In this document: positions 27,875 to 35,492 of the stretch, in pieces | How positions within the stretch are numbered: the first letter of the stretch is position 1 | Layout of the letters: the number at the start of each line of letters is the position of its first letter | Assembly (NCBI GenBank): GCA_021820845.1 | Contig: JAKADC010000009.1 | Location: 1-64,000 of the forward strand | DNA length: 64,000 nucleotides | Origin: Pseudomonadota bacterium | Lineage (GTDB): Bacteria > Pseudomonadota > Gammaproteobacteria > Burkholderiales > Thiobacillaceae | Direction of reading: 5' to 3' | Notes under the pieces: generated by a model | What the model was told of the DNA's origin: nothing | The model's database searches: none | Seen by the model: only the letters and a program-made list of their open reading frames with translations | Program-made: the position numbers and the translations under genes

Positions 27875-29169
27875 GCGGGACCGCGCGAATCGCCCGCGGC
27901 CGCGAAGGCCTCGTCCAGCAATTCGATCCAATGGCTGACCGGCACCGGCGACACTTCGGACAGGTGGTTCAGGCAGCCGATGTTCGCCGTCGCGATCGCC
28001 TGCGGGCGGGCGGCCAGCAGGGTCTCCATCTTGCGCGCGCGCAGCGATTCCGAAAGCTGCCGCTGCAGCAGCGAATAGCTGCCCGCCGACCCGCAGCACA
28101 TGAAGGGATAGCTGACGGGAACCAGTTTGAAGCCGGCGCGCTTCAGCAGGCTTTCGACCACGCCGTTCAGCTTTTCGCCGTGCTGCAGGCTGCACGACGA
28201 CTGGAAGGCGATGCGGCGCGGGCGTTCCGGCGCTGGCAGCGCCTCCTTCCATTCCTCAGCGACGATTTCGGCGATGTCGCGTGCCAGTTCCGCGACGCGT
28301 TTCGCCTTGTCGCGGTAGCGGGGATCGTCGTCGAGAAGCTCGCCGTAGTCGCGGAAGTGCATGCCGCAGCCGCTCGCGGTGAGAACGATGGCTTCGGCGC
28401 CGGCCTCGACGTGCGGCCACAGGGCGTCGATGTTCCTGCGCATGAAGGCGCGCGCCTCGTCGGTCTCGCCCATGTGATGGCTCAGCGCGCCGCAGCAGCC
28501 GTCGCTGGCCGGCGTCAGGCGGATCCCGAAGCGATCCAGCACGCGCGCGGCCGCGGCGTTGATGTCAGGCGCCAGCCCCGGCTGCACGCATCCCTGCCAG
28601 ATCAGCATCGTCCGGGCATGCGCCCGATCGGGCCACGCGCCCGCCTCGCGCCGTTGCGGAATCCTCGCGCGCAGCGTGGCCGGCAGGACCCGGCGCAGCG
28701 TTTGGCCGGTCCGCAGCAAGGTGGTGAACCGGCGGCGGTGCGGCACGACGGCGCGCACCGCGCGGCGTGCCAGTTTCTCCCTGAGCGGGCGGGGTGCGGC
28801 CTTCTCGGCGAGTTCCCGCCCGATGTCGAGCAGGCGCCCGTAGCGCACCCCCTGCGGGCAGCTGGTTTCGCACGACCGGCAGCCGAGGCAGCGATCGAGA
28901 TGGTGCTGTACGTTGGCGCCGAGCGCCCTGCCTGCAAGCGTGTCGAGGGAATAGGCCGGAAGCAGGAACGAGGCGTCGGGCGGCTTGCCCTCGAGCATCT
29001 GCTTGATCAGGTAGATGCGTCCGCGCGGCCCGTCCCATTCGTCGTCGAGCAGGCGGAAGGTGGGGCAGGTGAACGTGCACTGGCCGCACTGCACGCAGGG
29101 CCGCAGGAGCGCCTCGGCTTCCCGCCCGACATCGGTGTCGCGATAGGTCTCGGCCAACTCGATTTTCAT
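27871..29169 (-). CDS. GlcF-like (Fe-S)-binding oxidoreductase subunit
   Basis: This 432-residue protein has two ferredoxin-type clusters (CVQCGQCTFTCP near residue 25, CLGCRSCETSCPQG near 93) and two cysteine-rich CCG domains (GCCGALSHHMGE near 227, MCCGSAGSYSLLQ near 361), the layout of glycolate oxidase subunit GlcF. No glcD or glcE lies nearby. The ATG at 29169 has GAGGGG upstream. A conserved LysR-type promoter element shared with the thiocyanate genes points towards it from 29218-29283, suggesting a role in that regulon rather than in glycolate use. Confidence 0.82.
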   Translation of the reverse strand: MKIELAETYRDTDVGREAEALLRPCVQCGQCTFTCPTFRLLDDEWDGPRGRIYLIKQMLEGKPPDASFLLPAYSLDTLAGRALGANVQHHLDRCLGCRSCETSCPQGVRYGRLLDIGRELAEKAAPRPLREKLARRAVRAVVPHRRRFTTLLRTGQTLRRVLPATLRARIPQRREAGAWPDRAHARTMLIWQGCVQPGLAPDINAAAARVLDRFGIRLTPASDGCCGALSHHMGETDEARAFMRRNIDALWPHVEAGAEAIVLTASGCGMHFRDYGELLDDDPRYRDKAKRVAELARDIAEIVAEEWKEALPAPERPRRIAFQSSCSLQHGEKLNGVVESLLKRAGFKLVPVSYPFMCCGSAGSYSLLQRQLSESLRARKMETLLAARPQAIATANIGCLNHLSEVSPVPVSHWIELLDEAFAAAGDSRGPA

Positions 29170-29217
29170 TTCGACCCCCCCTCATCGAGGCGCGTGAAAG
29201 TCCGCTGCTCGTGTCGA

Positions 29218-29283
29218 ACTATGGCGTGCGTGCCTGCGCTTGTCCAAGACCGAATTCCGATTGCAGCCATAGAAACGGGCTAT
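29218..29283 (-). promoter_or_regulatory. Predicted CynR-like operator/promoter, copy 3 (drives the glcF-like operon)
   Basis: Reading the minus strand, ATAGCC is followed after 15 bp by a block beginning AATCGGAATT and containing the -35 box TTGGAC; after an 18-bp spacer comes the -10 CATAGT. The dyad TAG-N7-CTA (a T-N11-A site) is intact. Spacing is identical to copies 1 and 2. The predicted transcript would start near 29211, about 40 bases before the glcF-like gene. Confidence 0.65.
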
Positions 29284-29315
29284 GAGCGCTTTTCCGTCGT
29301 GCGCTCGCGGCATCG

Positions 29316-29344
29316 TTGAAATCCGGCCTGCCGCTTGCTAGGGT
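29316..29344 (+). promoter_or_regulatory. Possible sigma70 promoter of the NTF2-like gene
   Basis: TTGAAA at 29316-29321 and TAGGGT at 29339-29344 are separated by 17 bp, 28 bp before the first ATG of the gene. The -10 is weak, so this is a tentative call. Confidence 0.3.
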
Positions 29345-29371
29345 GCGAAGCAGTCGCCATCCGATAGGGAG

Positions 29372-29845
29372 ATGATCATGAACGCGCGCCCGCCGTTGCC
29401 GCCCTTTACGGCGGAAACCGCCGCCCAGAAGGTCCGTCTTGCCGAGAACGCCTGGAATTCGCGCGATCCGGAGAAGGTGGCCCTCGCCTATACCGAGGAC
29501 AGCGTCTGGCGCAACCGCGCCGAATTCCTGCAGGGTCGCGACGCCATCGTGGCGTTTCTCAGGCGCAAGTGGGCGCGCGAACTCGATTACCGGCTCGTCA
29601 AGGAACTGTGGGGATTCCGCGAAAACCGGATGGCGGTCAGGTTCAAGTACGAATGGCATGACGATTCCGGAAACTGGTTCCGTTCGCACGGCAACGAGTT
29701 GTGGGAATTCGACGAGCACGGCCTGATGCGTCGGCGCGAGGCCAGCATCAACGACGCGCCGATCCTCGCGTCCGAGCGGAAATTCCTGTGGGGCGAGGGG
29801 CCGCGGCCCGAGAACCATCCGGGTCTCACCGAGATGGCGTTCTAG
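29372..29845 (+). CDS. NTF2-like protein, DUF1348 family
   Basis: This 157-residue protein is of the SnoaL/NTF2-like fold with the DUF1348 pattern [40 protein letters not shown] and [41 protein letters not shown]. Such proteins are small soluble cone-shaped binders or enzymes of unknown substrate. Two ATGs are possible (29372 and 29378); AGGGAG at 29366-29371 suits the second better. It converges with the LysR gene, whose stop lies 13 bp away. Confidence 0.8.
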   Translation: MIMNARPPLPPFTAETAAQKVRLAENAWNSRDPEKVALAYTEDSVWRNRAEFLQGRDAIVAFLRRKWARELDYRLVKELWGFRENRMAVRFKYEWHDDSGNWFRSHGNELWEFDEHGLMRRREASINDAPILASERKFLWGEGPRPENHPGLTEMAF

Positions 29846-29857
29846 GTCGGGCCGGGA

Positions 29858-30904
29858 TCAGCGCGCGACGCTTGATGCTTGCGGGCTCTCGGCGTCCGCG
29901 TCGACGTCGGTGCCGGGCAGGGGGATCACGGTGGACTCGCCGTACGCGATTCGGGGCAGCGCCGCGGGCTCCGGCTCGGGTTCGCCCCCGCTTTGCCTGC
30001 TGTGGCACCACAGCGCCGCCAGCACGCCGAACGCCGAGCACGCCGGGCTCTTGTAGCCGCCCTTGCGGCAGATCAGCGTGATTGTGTGGTGCGGCATTTC
30101 CGGTTTCAGCATGACGGGATAGAGCCCGTACTGCGGACTGGCGATCGTATGGGGGAGGATGGTCGCGAGCCGGCCGAGGCGGGCGACTTCCACGATCACG
30201 CTCAGCGAGTTGGTCTCCATCACGATGTGCGGCGTGATCGCGTGCTCGAGGCAATACAGGTCGAAATGCCGCCGCAGCGCGAAATCCGTGTTCAGCAATA
30301 TCAGCGATTCCTGTTCCAGCGCGCGCACGCTCAGCGGCTCGCTTTGCCCCGCGCGGGGATGCGTCTTGCCGACGGCGAGATTGAGCGTTTCGGTGAACAG
30401 GATGTTGGTGTCGATCTCGTGCGAACGCGCCTCGGTGGAGAGCACGTTCGAAAACGAGATGCCCATGTCCAGACGCCCCTCGGCCACCCCGGTCTCGACC
30501 GAGTCCTGCGGCATTTCCTGCGTGCTGACGGTGATGCCCGGATAGTGCGCGTTGAAATGCTCGAGCAAGGGGCTGACGAGGTGGTCAGTGATCGGCGTCA
30601 TCCCCAGGCGCAGCGAGCCGCGGCTCAGGTCCTGCAATTCGTGGATCGCCCGCGTGCCTTCCTCGAGTTCGCGCAGCGCGCGCCGCGCGTAATGCAGATA
30701 GACCTCACCCGCGGCGGTGAGGCGCACCGCCCGTCCCGAGCGATCCAGCAATTGCACTTCGAGCAGGTCTTCGAGCTGTTTGATCTGTTGCGACAGCGTC
30801 GGCTGCGAGACGAACAGCGCCTCCGCCGCGCGCGTGAAACTCTGCTCGTCGGCGACCGCAATGAGGTATCGGATCGAACGCGGAAAGACGATGTTTCGTG
30901 CCAT
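29858..30904 (-). CDS. LysR-family regulator, CynR-like
   Basis: This 348-residue LysR-type regulator has an N-terminal winged helix (IRYLIAVADEQSFTRAAEALFVSQPTLSQQIKQLEDLLEVQLLDRSG) and a substrate-binding domain. Its similarity by eye is highest to CynR, the cyanate-responsive activator (RAIHEL.DL.RGSLRLGMTPI, VMETNSLSVIVEVARLGRLATILP). An extra acidic, proline-rich tail of about 50 residues follows. The ATG at 30904 is chosen over an upstream TTG. The half-site of promoter copy 1 overlaps this start, so autoregulation is likely. It is the best candidate to read thiocyanate or cyanate and control the island. Confidence 0.85.
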   Translation of the reverse strand: MARNIVFPRSIRYLIAVADEQSFTRAAEALFVSQPTLSQQIKQLEDLLEVQLLDRSGRAVRLTAAGEVYLHYARRALRELEEGTRAIHELQDLSRGSLRLGMTPITDHLVSPLLEHFNAHYPGITVSTQEMPQDSVETGVAEGRLDMGISFSNVLSTEARSHEIDTNILFTETLNLAVGKTHPRAGQSEPLSVRALEQESLILLNTDFALRRHFDLYCLEHAITPHIVMETNSLSVIVEVARLGRLATILPHTIASPQYGLYPVMLKPEMPHHTITLICRKGGYKSPACSAFGVLAALWCHSRQSGGEPEPEPAALPRIAYGESTVIPLPGTDVDADAESPQASSVAR

Positions 30905-30968
30905 AGCCAATCCTTATAACACTCATCGGAATTAAGTCTTGGAAAACTATAGCCGTGTGATCCATTCT
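30903..30968 (+). promoter_or_regulatory. Predicted CynR-like operator/promoter, copy 1 (drives cbiM-like/cynS)
   Basis: ATAGCC (30903-30908), 15 bp, then a 23-bp block (30924-30946) identical to 33594-33616, ending in the -35 box TTGGAA (30939-30944). A weaker -10, CATTCT, follows 18 bp later. The T-N11-A dyad (TAG-N7-TTA) overlaps the start codon of the divergent LysR gene. The leader to the CbiM-like gene would be about 240 bases. Confidence 0.65.
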
Positions 30969-31213
30969 TGTGAACAAGGATTTACGGCGGCGACAGGCCA
31001 CTGGTACTGATGTTCCAGATCGCCTTCGCCGAGCCGCTCGGGCCCGGTTTTCCGCGGACGCCGAACGGCGCGATCCGCAGTTCCGCAGCGGATCGGACCG
31101 CGAACCGCAAGACGTGGGAAGACAGCAGCGTGTTCGGCGGTCTGCCCGGGTTTTTAGCCGTTGTCCCTGCCGGACAACCCGATCGATTCGAGTCAACACG
31201 AGGAAGAAACATC
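30969..31213 (+). other. Long leader between copy 1 promoter and the CbiM-like gene
   Basis: Together with the promoter element this makes a 309-bp intergenic region. An open frame runs through it in phase with the CbiM-like gene, but the good ribosome binding site (AGGAAG) lies only before ATG 31214. I saw no riboswitch that I can name; a cobalt- or cobalamin-responsive leader would be the natural thing to look for. Confidence 0.3.
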
Positions 31214-31906
31214 ATGCATATTGAACCAGGCATTGTCGACGGCACCAAGATCGTGCTGAGTTACGCCACCGCGGCGGGGGTGTTCGGATACGCGGCCAGG
31301 CTGGCCGTGAATGCGGTGAGGCAGGACGGCGCCGCCGCGCTCACGGTCCGCAGCCTGATCGCGGCGTTTTCCGTGTTCTGCTTCTTCCAGGTGTTCCCAC
31401 ACTATCCGGTCGGGGTCTCCGAGGTCCACCTGATACTGGGGTCGACGCTCTTCCTCATGTTCGGCGCGGCGCCCGCGGCCATCGGCCTGGCGCTCGGCCT
31501 GCTGACGCAGGGGCTCTTCTTCGCCCCGTGGGACCTGCCGCAGTACGGAATGAACGTGACGACGCTTCTGGTGCCGCTGTTTGCGCTCAGCGCGATGGCC
31601 CGCCGCTACATCCCCGCGAACACCGCGTACAAGGACGTGAAATACAGCCAGTGCCTGGCGCTCTCCACCGCCTACCAGGGCGGCGTGGTGGCCTGGGTCG
31701 CGTTCTGGGCGATCTACGGCCAGGGCGTCGGCGCGGCCAACCTGGCGCAGGTCGGCACGTTCGGCGTCGCCTACATGGCGGTCGTCCTGGTCGAGCCGCT
31801 GCTGGACCTCGGCATTCTCGCGGCGGTGAAGGGCATGCACCGGTTCCGGGACAGCGCGGTGTTCCAGCAGCGCTTCCGCCAGGTCGCCGTGCGCGCGGAA
31901 GGCTGA
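31214..31906 (+). CDS. CbiM-like energy-coupling-factor transporter permease
   Basis: This 230-residue membrane protein is of the CbiM type: it starts MHIEPGIVDGTKIVLSYATAAG, with the N-terminal Met-His that in CbiM forms the Ni/Co site, followed by six or seven hydrophobic segments (LILGSTLFLMFGAAPAAIGLALGLLTQGLFF, GMNVTTLLVPLFALSAMA). CbiN, CbiQ and CbiO genes are not adjacent. Because thiocyanate hydrolase needs cobalt and this gene shares its promoter type, cobalt uptake is the likely job. It is followed by cynS after 102 bp. Confidence 0.8.
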   Translation: MHIEPGIVDGTKIVLSYATAAGVFGYAARLAVNAVRQDGAAALTVRSLIAAFSVFCFFQVFPHYPVGVSEVHLILGSTLFLMFGAAPAAIGLALGLLTQGLFFAPWDLPQYGMNVTTLLVPLFALSAMARRYIPANTAYKDVKYSQCLALSTAYQGGVVAWVAFWAIYGQGVGAANLAQVGTFGVAYMAVVLVEPLLDLGILAAVKGMHRFRDSAVFQQRFRQVAVRAEG

Positions 31907-32008
31907 TCGCGCCGCGCCGCTGCCGGGCCGCCTTTCCCTGAAAGGTCTGTCCGGCAGGGCGTACCGCGCAAGCCCAACCCGACTCTCGACCAGCAAGGAG
32001 CCGTGCTG

Positions 32009-32449
32009 ATGAACAAGGCAGACATGAAACAGGCCATCCTCGAGGCCAAATCCGAGAAAGGCCTGACGTGGGCCGAAATCGCCGCAGCCGCCGGCCTGTC
32101 CGCGGAATACACCTGCTCGGCTTGCCTCGGAATGAACCATCTGGAGACGCCGCAGGCCGACGCGGTCGCCGAAGCGCTGGGGCTCGGCGCCCAGGTTTCG
32201 GCCGCGCTGCAGCGCTTCCCGCACAAGACGTGGGAGCGCCCCGTGCCGACCGATCCGGTGATCTACCGCTGGTACGAAATGCTCAACGTGTACGGCGAAA
32301 CGATCAAGGAAATGATTCACGAGAAATTCGGCGACGGGATCATGAGCGCGATCGACTTCACGATGAACATCGACCGCAAGCCGGACCCCAACGGCGACCG
32401 CGTGCTGGTGACGATCAGCGGCAAATTCCTGCCGTACAAGTCATGGTGA
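32009..32449 (+). CDS. cynS: Cyanate hydratase (cyanase)
   Basis: Cyanase converts cyanate and bicarbonate to ammonia and CO2 (through carbamate). The 146-residue protein has an N-terminal helix-turn-helix-like domain and the C-terminal catalytic domain with R87 and E90 (YRWYEMLNVYGETIK) and S113 (DGIMSAIDF), matching R96, E99 and S122 of the E. coli enzyme. ATG 32009 is preferred (AAGGAG upstream). It is probably co-transcribed with the CbiM-like gene and ended by the terminator at 32596. Confidence 0.96.
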   Translation: MNKADMKQAILEAKSEKGLTWAEIAAAAGLSAEYTCSACLGMNHLETPQADAVAEALGLGAQVSAALQRFPHKTWERPVPTDPVIYRWYEMLNVYGETIKEMIHEKFGDGIMSAIDFTMNIDRKPDPNGDRVLVTISGKFLPYKSW

Positions 32450-32595
32450 CGCGAACCGTCCGCGACGGGACTGACGAACACTCCCAATTGAACCGATGGT
32501 CACGCCCCACGTTGCACCTGCGGCCAGGATCGTCGGACACGAACTAGGGCTCCTCAATCCGGCACCTCTCCTCCCGGGCCGGATGCACTAGGGCT

Positions 32596-32623
32596 GCCGC
32601 CCCTTCCGGGGCGGCTTTTTTTT
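32596..32623 (+). terminator. Rho-independent terminator after cynS
   Basis: GCCGCCCC (32596-32603), loop TTCC, GGGGCGGC (32608-32615) and eight Ts form a textbook terminator on the plus strand, 147 bp after cynS. It separates cbiM-like/cynS from the methyltransferase gene. Just before it lies a weaker inverted repeat, ATCCGGC...GCCGGAT, within a repeated ACTAGGGCT. Confidence 0.92.
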
Positions 32624-32652
32624 GTATGCCGCAGCGCGGCAGAGAGGTGAAT

Positions 32653-33474
32653 ATGGCGCCACGCGATCCCCACCGTTTCATCAACGAACTCGATGACGCG
32701 GCGCTCGAGCGTCTCATCGTCCGGCTCGAAAGCCGCGCCCGGGACGACGCGTTCGCGAGGCTGCTCGACAAGTACCTGGCCCGTCTCGCCATGCCGCCGG
32801 GCGCGCGCGTGCTGGAGGTGGGCTGCGGCACCGGCGCGGTGCTGCGGGCGCTCGCGCGGCGCGACGGATTCGACGGCGAGGCGGTCGGCGTCGATCACTG
32901 CCAGATCTTCGTCGACACGGCGAACCGGTTCGCGCAGGCGGAAGGCGTCGCCGACAAGGTCGCGTTCAAGCTTGGCGACGCGCATCGCCTCGATTTCCCC
33001 ATGGCCGCGTTCGACGTCGTCATCGCCCACACCGTGATCAGCCACCTCGCGGCGCCCCTTGCCGCACTGGGCGAAATGGCGCGTGTCGTGCGCCCGGGCG
33101 GATCGGTGGTCATCTTCGACGGGGATTACGCCTCGCTGACCTATGCGTTCGCCGACCACGACTTCGGGAACCGCATGGACGCGGCGCTCGCGAATGCCAC
33201 GTTCAACAACCCGCGGGTGATGCGCGATCTGCCGCGGCTGCTGCCCGAATTCGGGTTGAAGCTGGACACCGGATGGGGCGACGCGGTGGTCGAGATCGGG
33301 CGCGGCAGCTACTTCAAGTCGTTCGCCGAAACCTATGTGCCTTACGTCAAGCAAGCGGGCGGATTGCCCGAGCATTCGGTCGAAATCTGGCTCGACGCGC
33401 AACGTCAGGCGATGGCCAACGGGACGTTCTTCGCGGCATGCAACTACTACACGTATCTCGCGCGGCGAGTCTGA
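32653..33474 (+). CDS. SAM-dependent methyltransferase
   Basis: This 273-residue class-I methyltransferase has motif I ARVLEVGCGTGAVLRAL near residues 50-66, the acidic residue in AVGVDHCQIFVD, and motif post-I LGDAHRLDFPMAAFDVVIAHTVISHL. ATG 32653 has GAGAGGTGA upstream. It sits between the cyanase and thiocyanate hydrolase genes, so a thiol or thiocyanate acceptor is imaginable, but nothing in the sequence fixes the substrate. It lies after a strong terminator; its own promoter was not located. Confidence 0.8.
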   Translation: MAPRDPHRFINELDDAALERLIVRLESRARDDAFARLLDKYLARLAMPPGARVLEVGCGTGAVLRALARRDGFDGEAVGVDHCQIFVDTANRFAQAEGVADKVAFKLGDAHRLDFPMAAFDVVIAHTVISHLAAPLAALGEMARVVRPGGSVVIFDGDYASLTYAFADHDFGNRMDAALANATFNNPRVMRDLPRLLPEFGLKLDTGWGDAVVEIGRGSYFKSFAETYVPYVKQAGGLPEHSVEIWLDAQRQAMANGTFFAACNYYTYLARRV

Positions 33475-33525
33475 CTTCGCACCCAGCGAAAGCCCCGCAC
33501 GGCGCCCTTCCGCGGGCGTCGCGCG

Positions 33526-33576
33526 CTATAGGCAGACGCTGGAATCGCCTGAAAAAAGGCCTGTTCCAGCCTATAG
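33526..33576 (+). other. Interrupted long hairpin after the methyltransferase gene
   Basis: CTATAGG (33526-33532) pairs with CCTATAG (33570-33576), and CTGGAA (33539-33544) with TTCCAG (33564-33569). The right arm contains the ATAG half of the operator in copy 2. It may terminate the methyltransferase transcript, or supply a second regulator contact as DNA. Confidence 0.45.
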
Positions 33577-33638
33577 CCCCCGCCTATGGGAGCCATCGGA
33601 ATTAAGTCTTGGAAAAGAAAAAAGCGATCGGTCATATT
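33573..33638 (+). promoter_or_regulatory. Predicted CynR-like operator/promoter, copy 2 (drives scnBAC)
   Basis: ATAG-N7-CTAT at 33573-33587 is a perfect T-N11-A dyad centred about 65 bp before the predicted start. The 23-bp block 33594-33616, identical to copy 1, ends with the -35 TTGGAA (33609-33614), and the -10 CATATT (33633-33638) follows after 18 bp. The leader to scnB is about 170 bases. With the hairpin this accounts for the 338-bp non-coding stretch 33475-33812; an in-frame extension of scnB through it is not expected from the 157-residue length of the known ScnB. Confidence 0.7.
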
Positions 33639-33812
33639 GAAGCCCATCAAGACGCACGGCCATCCCGGCGCACGAGCAGCAGGCGGCAGGGAAGGCGCAA
33701 GGTCGTTGATGTTTGCAAGGCAGCAGGAACGGCCGGCGCGAACCCGAAGCAGGACGCGCGCGGCATTGCGACGAACCGGACTTGTCCGTCAATCCAGATA
33801 GGAGTCAACACG

Positions 33813-34286
33813 ATGTCATCGCCCACCCGAGAAGAGGTTCTCCGCCACATCAACACGGTCGGGCTCTTGCAGCCGGCGCTGCACAAGCAGACCCACGCGC
33901 CCTCGCCGACCGAGATCGACCACACGCTCTTCCGGGCCTACACGCGGACGTCGCACGACGTCGGCGGCGAGCCCGACGTGCCCATCGTGTACCACGAGAA
34001 GGAAGAGGAAATCTGGGAGCTCAACACCTTCGCGACCTGCGAATGCCTCGCGTGGCGTGGCGTCTGGACGGCCGAAGAGCGCCGCCGCAAGCAGAACGTC
34101 GACGTCGGCCAGACGGCATACCTCGGCCTGCCGTACTACGGCCGCTGGCTGATGACCGCCGCCCGCATCCTGGTCGACAAGCAGTTCTGCACGCTCACCG
34201 AGCTGCACAACAAGATCGACGAGCTGAAGGCACGCGCGAAGTCCGGACAGGGCCTGGGCGAGTACCTCCCCGCGAAGACCAAGTAA
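33813..34286 (+). CDS. scnB: Thiocyanate hydrolase beta subunit
   Basis: ScnABC hydrolyses thiocyanate to ammonia and carbonyl sulfide. ScnB corresponds to the N-terminal half of the nitrile hydratase beta subunit. The product is 157 residues, exactly the length of T. thioparus ScnB, and reads MSSPTREEVLRHINTVGLLQPALHKQTHAPSP in the expected way. ATG 33813 has ATAGGAG upstream. It is first in the operon, as in T. thioparus. Confidence 0.95.
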   Translation: MSSPTREEVLRHINTVGLLQPALHKQTHAPSPTEIDHTLFRAYTRTSHDVGGEPDVPIVYHEKEEEIWELNTFATCECLAWRGVWTAEERRRKQNVDVGQTAYLGLPYYGRWLMTAARILVDKQFCTLTELHNKIDELKARAKSGQGLGEYLPAKTK

Positions 34287-34308
34287 CGTTCACGAGGACA
34301 CCACCACC

Positions 34309-34680
34309 ATGAGCAACAAGCCGCATTACGACAGGACCCACCACGCCAAGATGGCCACCGGCATCGGCGACCCGCAGTGCTTCAGGGGCATGGCCGGCAA
34401 GGCCAAGTTCAAGGAAGGCGATCGCGTCCGCATCAAGGACCTCCCCGATCTGTTCTACACCCGCACCATGACCTACACGCGCGGCGCGGTCGGCACGATC
34501 GTGAAGCTCGTGTACGAGAGCCCGGCGGCGGAAGACGAAGCATTCGGCAACGAGGATCGTTCCGAGTGGTTCTACAGCATCGTGTTTCCGCAGAAGGAGT
34601 TGTGGCCCGAATACAGCGACGCCTTCTCCAACGATACCGTCGAGACCGAAATCCCGGAACGCTATCTCGAGTCGGCGTGA
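34309..34680 (+). CDS. scnA: Thiocyanate hydrolase alpha subunit
   Basis: ScnA corresponds to the C-terminal SH3-like half of the nitrile hydratase beta subunit. The 123-residue protein contains the expected block FKEGDRVRIKDLPDLFYTRT and YTRGAVGTIVKL, then EWFYSIVFPQKELWPEYSD. The family length is about 126 residues. It lies 22 bp after scnB; the gene order scnB-scnA-scnC is that of T. thioparus. Confidence 0.94.
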   Translation: MSNKPHYDRTHHAKMATGIGDPQCFRGMAGKAKFKEGDRVRIKDLPDLFYTRTMTYTRGAVGTIVKLVYESPAAEDEAFGNEDRSEWFYSIVFPQKELWPEYSDAFSNDTVETEIPERYLESA

Positions 34681-34717
34681 GCCGTCTCGCGGACCTTATT
34701 GAAAAGAGGAACCTCAC

Positions 34718-35461
34718 ATGTCCGATCATCACCACGCCCACGATCACGATGACGCTCACGGCCACGGCCACGGCCACAAGCCCGCGCCGATGGTCGACGA
34801 AGTCAGCGATTTCGAGATTCTCGAGATGGCCGTCCGCGAACTCGCCATCGAAAAAGGGCTGTTCTCGGCCGAAGACCATCGCGTCTGGAAGGAGTATGTG
34901 CACACGCTCGGTCCGCTGCCCGCGGCGCGCCTGGTCGCCAAGGCCTGGCTCGACCCCGAGTACAAGAAGCTTTGCATCGAAGACGGCGTCGAGGCCAGCA
35001 AGGCAGTCGGCGTGAACTGGGTGACGAGCCCGCCGACGCAGTTCGGCACGCCGAGCGACTACTGCAACCTGCGCGTCCTGGCCGACACCCCGACGCTGAA
35101 GCACGTCGTCGTGTGCACGCTCTGCTCGTGCTACCCGCGTCCGATCCTCGGTCAGTCGCCCGAGTGGTATCGCACGCCCAACTACCGTCGCCGGCTGGTG
35201 CGCTGGCCGCGCCAGGTGCTCGCCGAATTCGGCCTGCAGCTGCCACCCGAGGTGCAGGTTCGCGTCGCCGATTCCAACCAGAAGACACGTTACATCGTGA
35301 TGCCGGTGCGCCCCGAGGGCACGGAAGGCTGGACCGAGGACCAGCTGGCCGAGATCGTGACGCGCGACTGCCTGATCGGCGTCGCCGTGCCGAAGCCGGG
35401 CATCACCGCGAACGCGAAGCGCCCCGTCATCAAGGCGAACCGTCCCGTGCACCGCCACTGA
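34718..35461 (+). CDS. scnC: Thiocyanate hydrolase gamma subunit (cobalt site)
   Basis: ScnC is the catalytic subunit, homologous to nitrile hydratase alpha. The 247-residue protein carries the metal-binding claw VCTLCSC with C133, C136 and C138; the threonine variant is the cobalt type, and the last two cysteines are oxidised in the mature enzyme. The N-terminus is strikingly histidine-rich (ten of the first 20 residues are His), which may hold metal ions. A GAAAAGAGGA site precedes ATG 34718. Confidence 0.96.
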   Translation: MSDHHHAHDHDDAHGHGHGHKPAPMVDEVSDFEILEMAVRELAIEKGLFSAEDHRVWKEYVHTLGPLPAARLVAKAWLDPEYKKLCIEDGVEASKAVGVNWVTSPPTQFGTPSDYCNLRVLADTPTLKHVVVCTLCSCYPRPILGQSPEWYRTPNYRRRLVRWPRQVLAEFGLQLPPEVQVRVADSNQKTRYIVMPVRPEGTEGWTEDQLAEIVTRDCLIGVAVPKPGITANAKRPVIKANRPVHRH

Positions 35462-35492
35462 TCCCGACGCATCGAGAGGCAAGGAGCGAACC

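Noticed and set aside
27875-28252. N-terminal extension of the outer-membrane protein
   Set aside because: It would overlap the GlcF-like gene by 380 bp and lacks any signal peptide; the GTG at 27874 gives a leader and a coupled start.
31010-31213. N-terminal extension of the CbiM-like protein
   Set aside because: CbiM proteins begin with Met-His at the first membrane helix, which is at 31214, where the ribosome binding site also lies.
33609-33812. N-terminal extension of ScnB
   Set aside because: Known ScnB is 157 residues, matched exactly from ATG 33813; the extension contains the promoter element.
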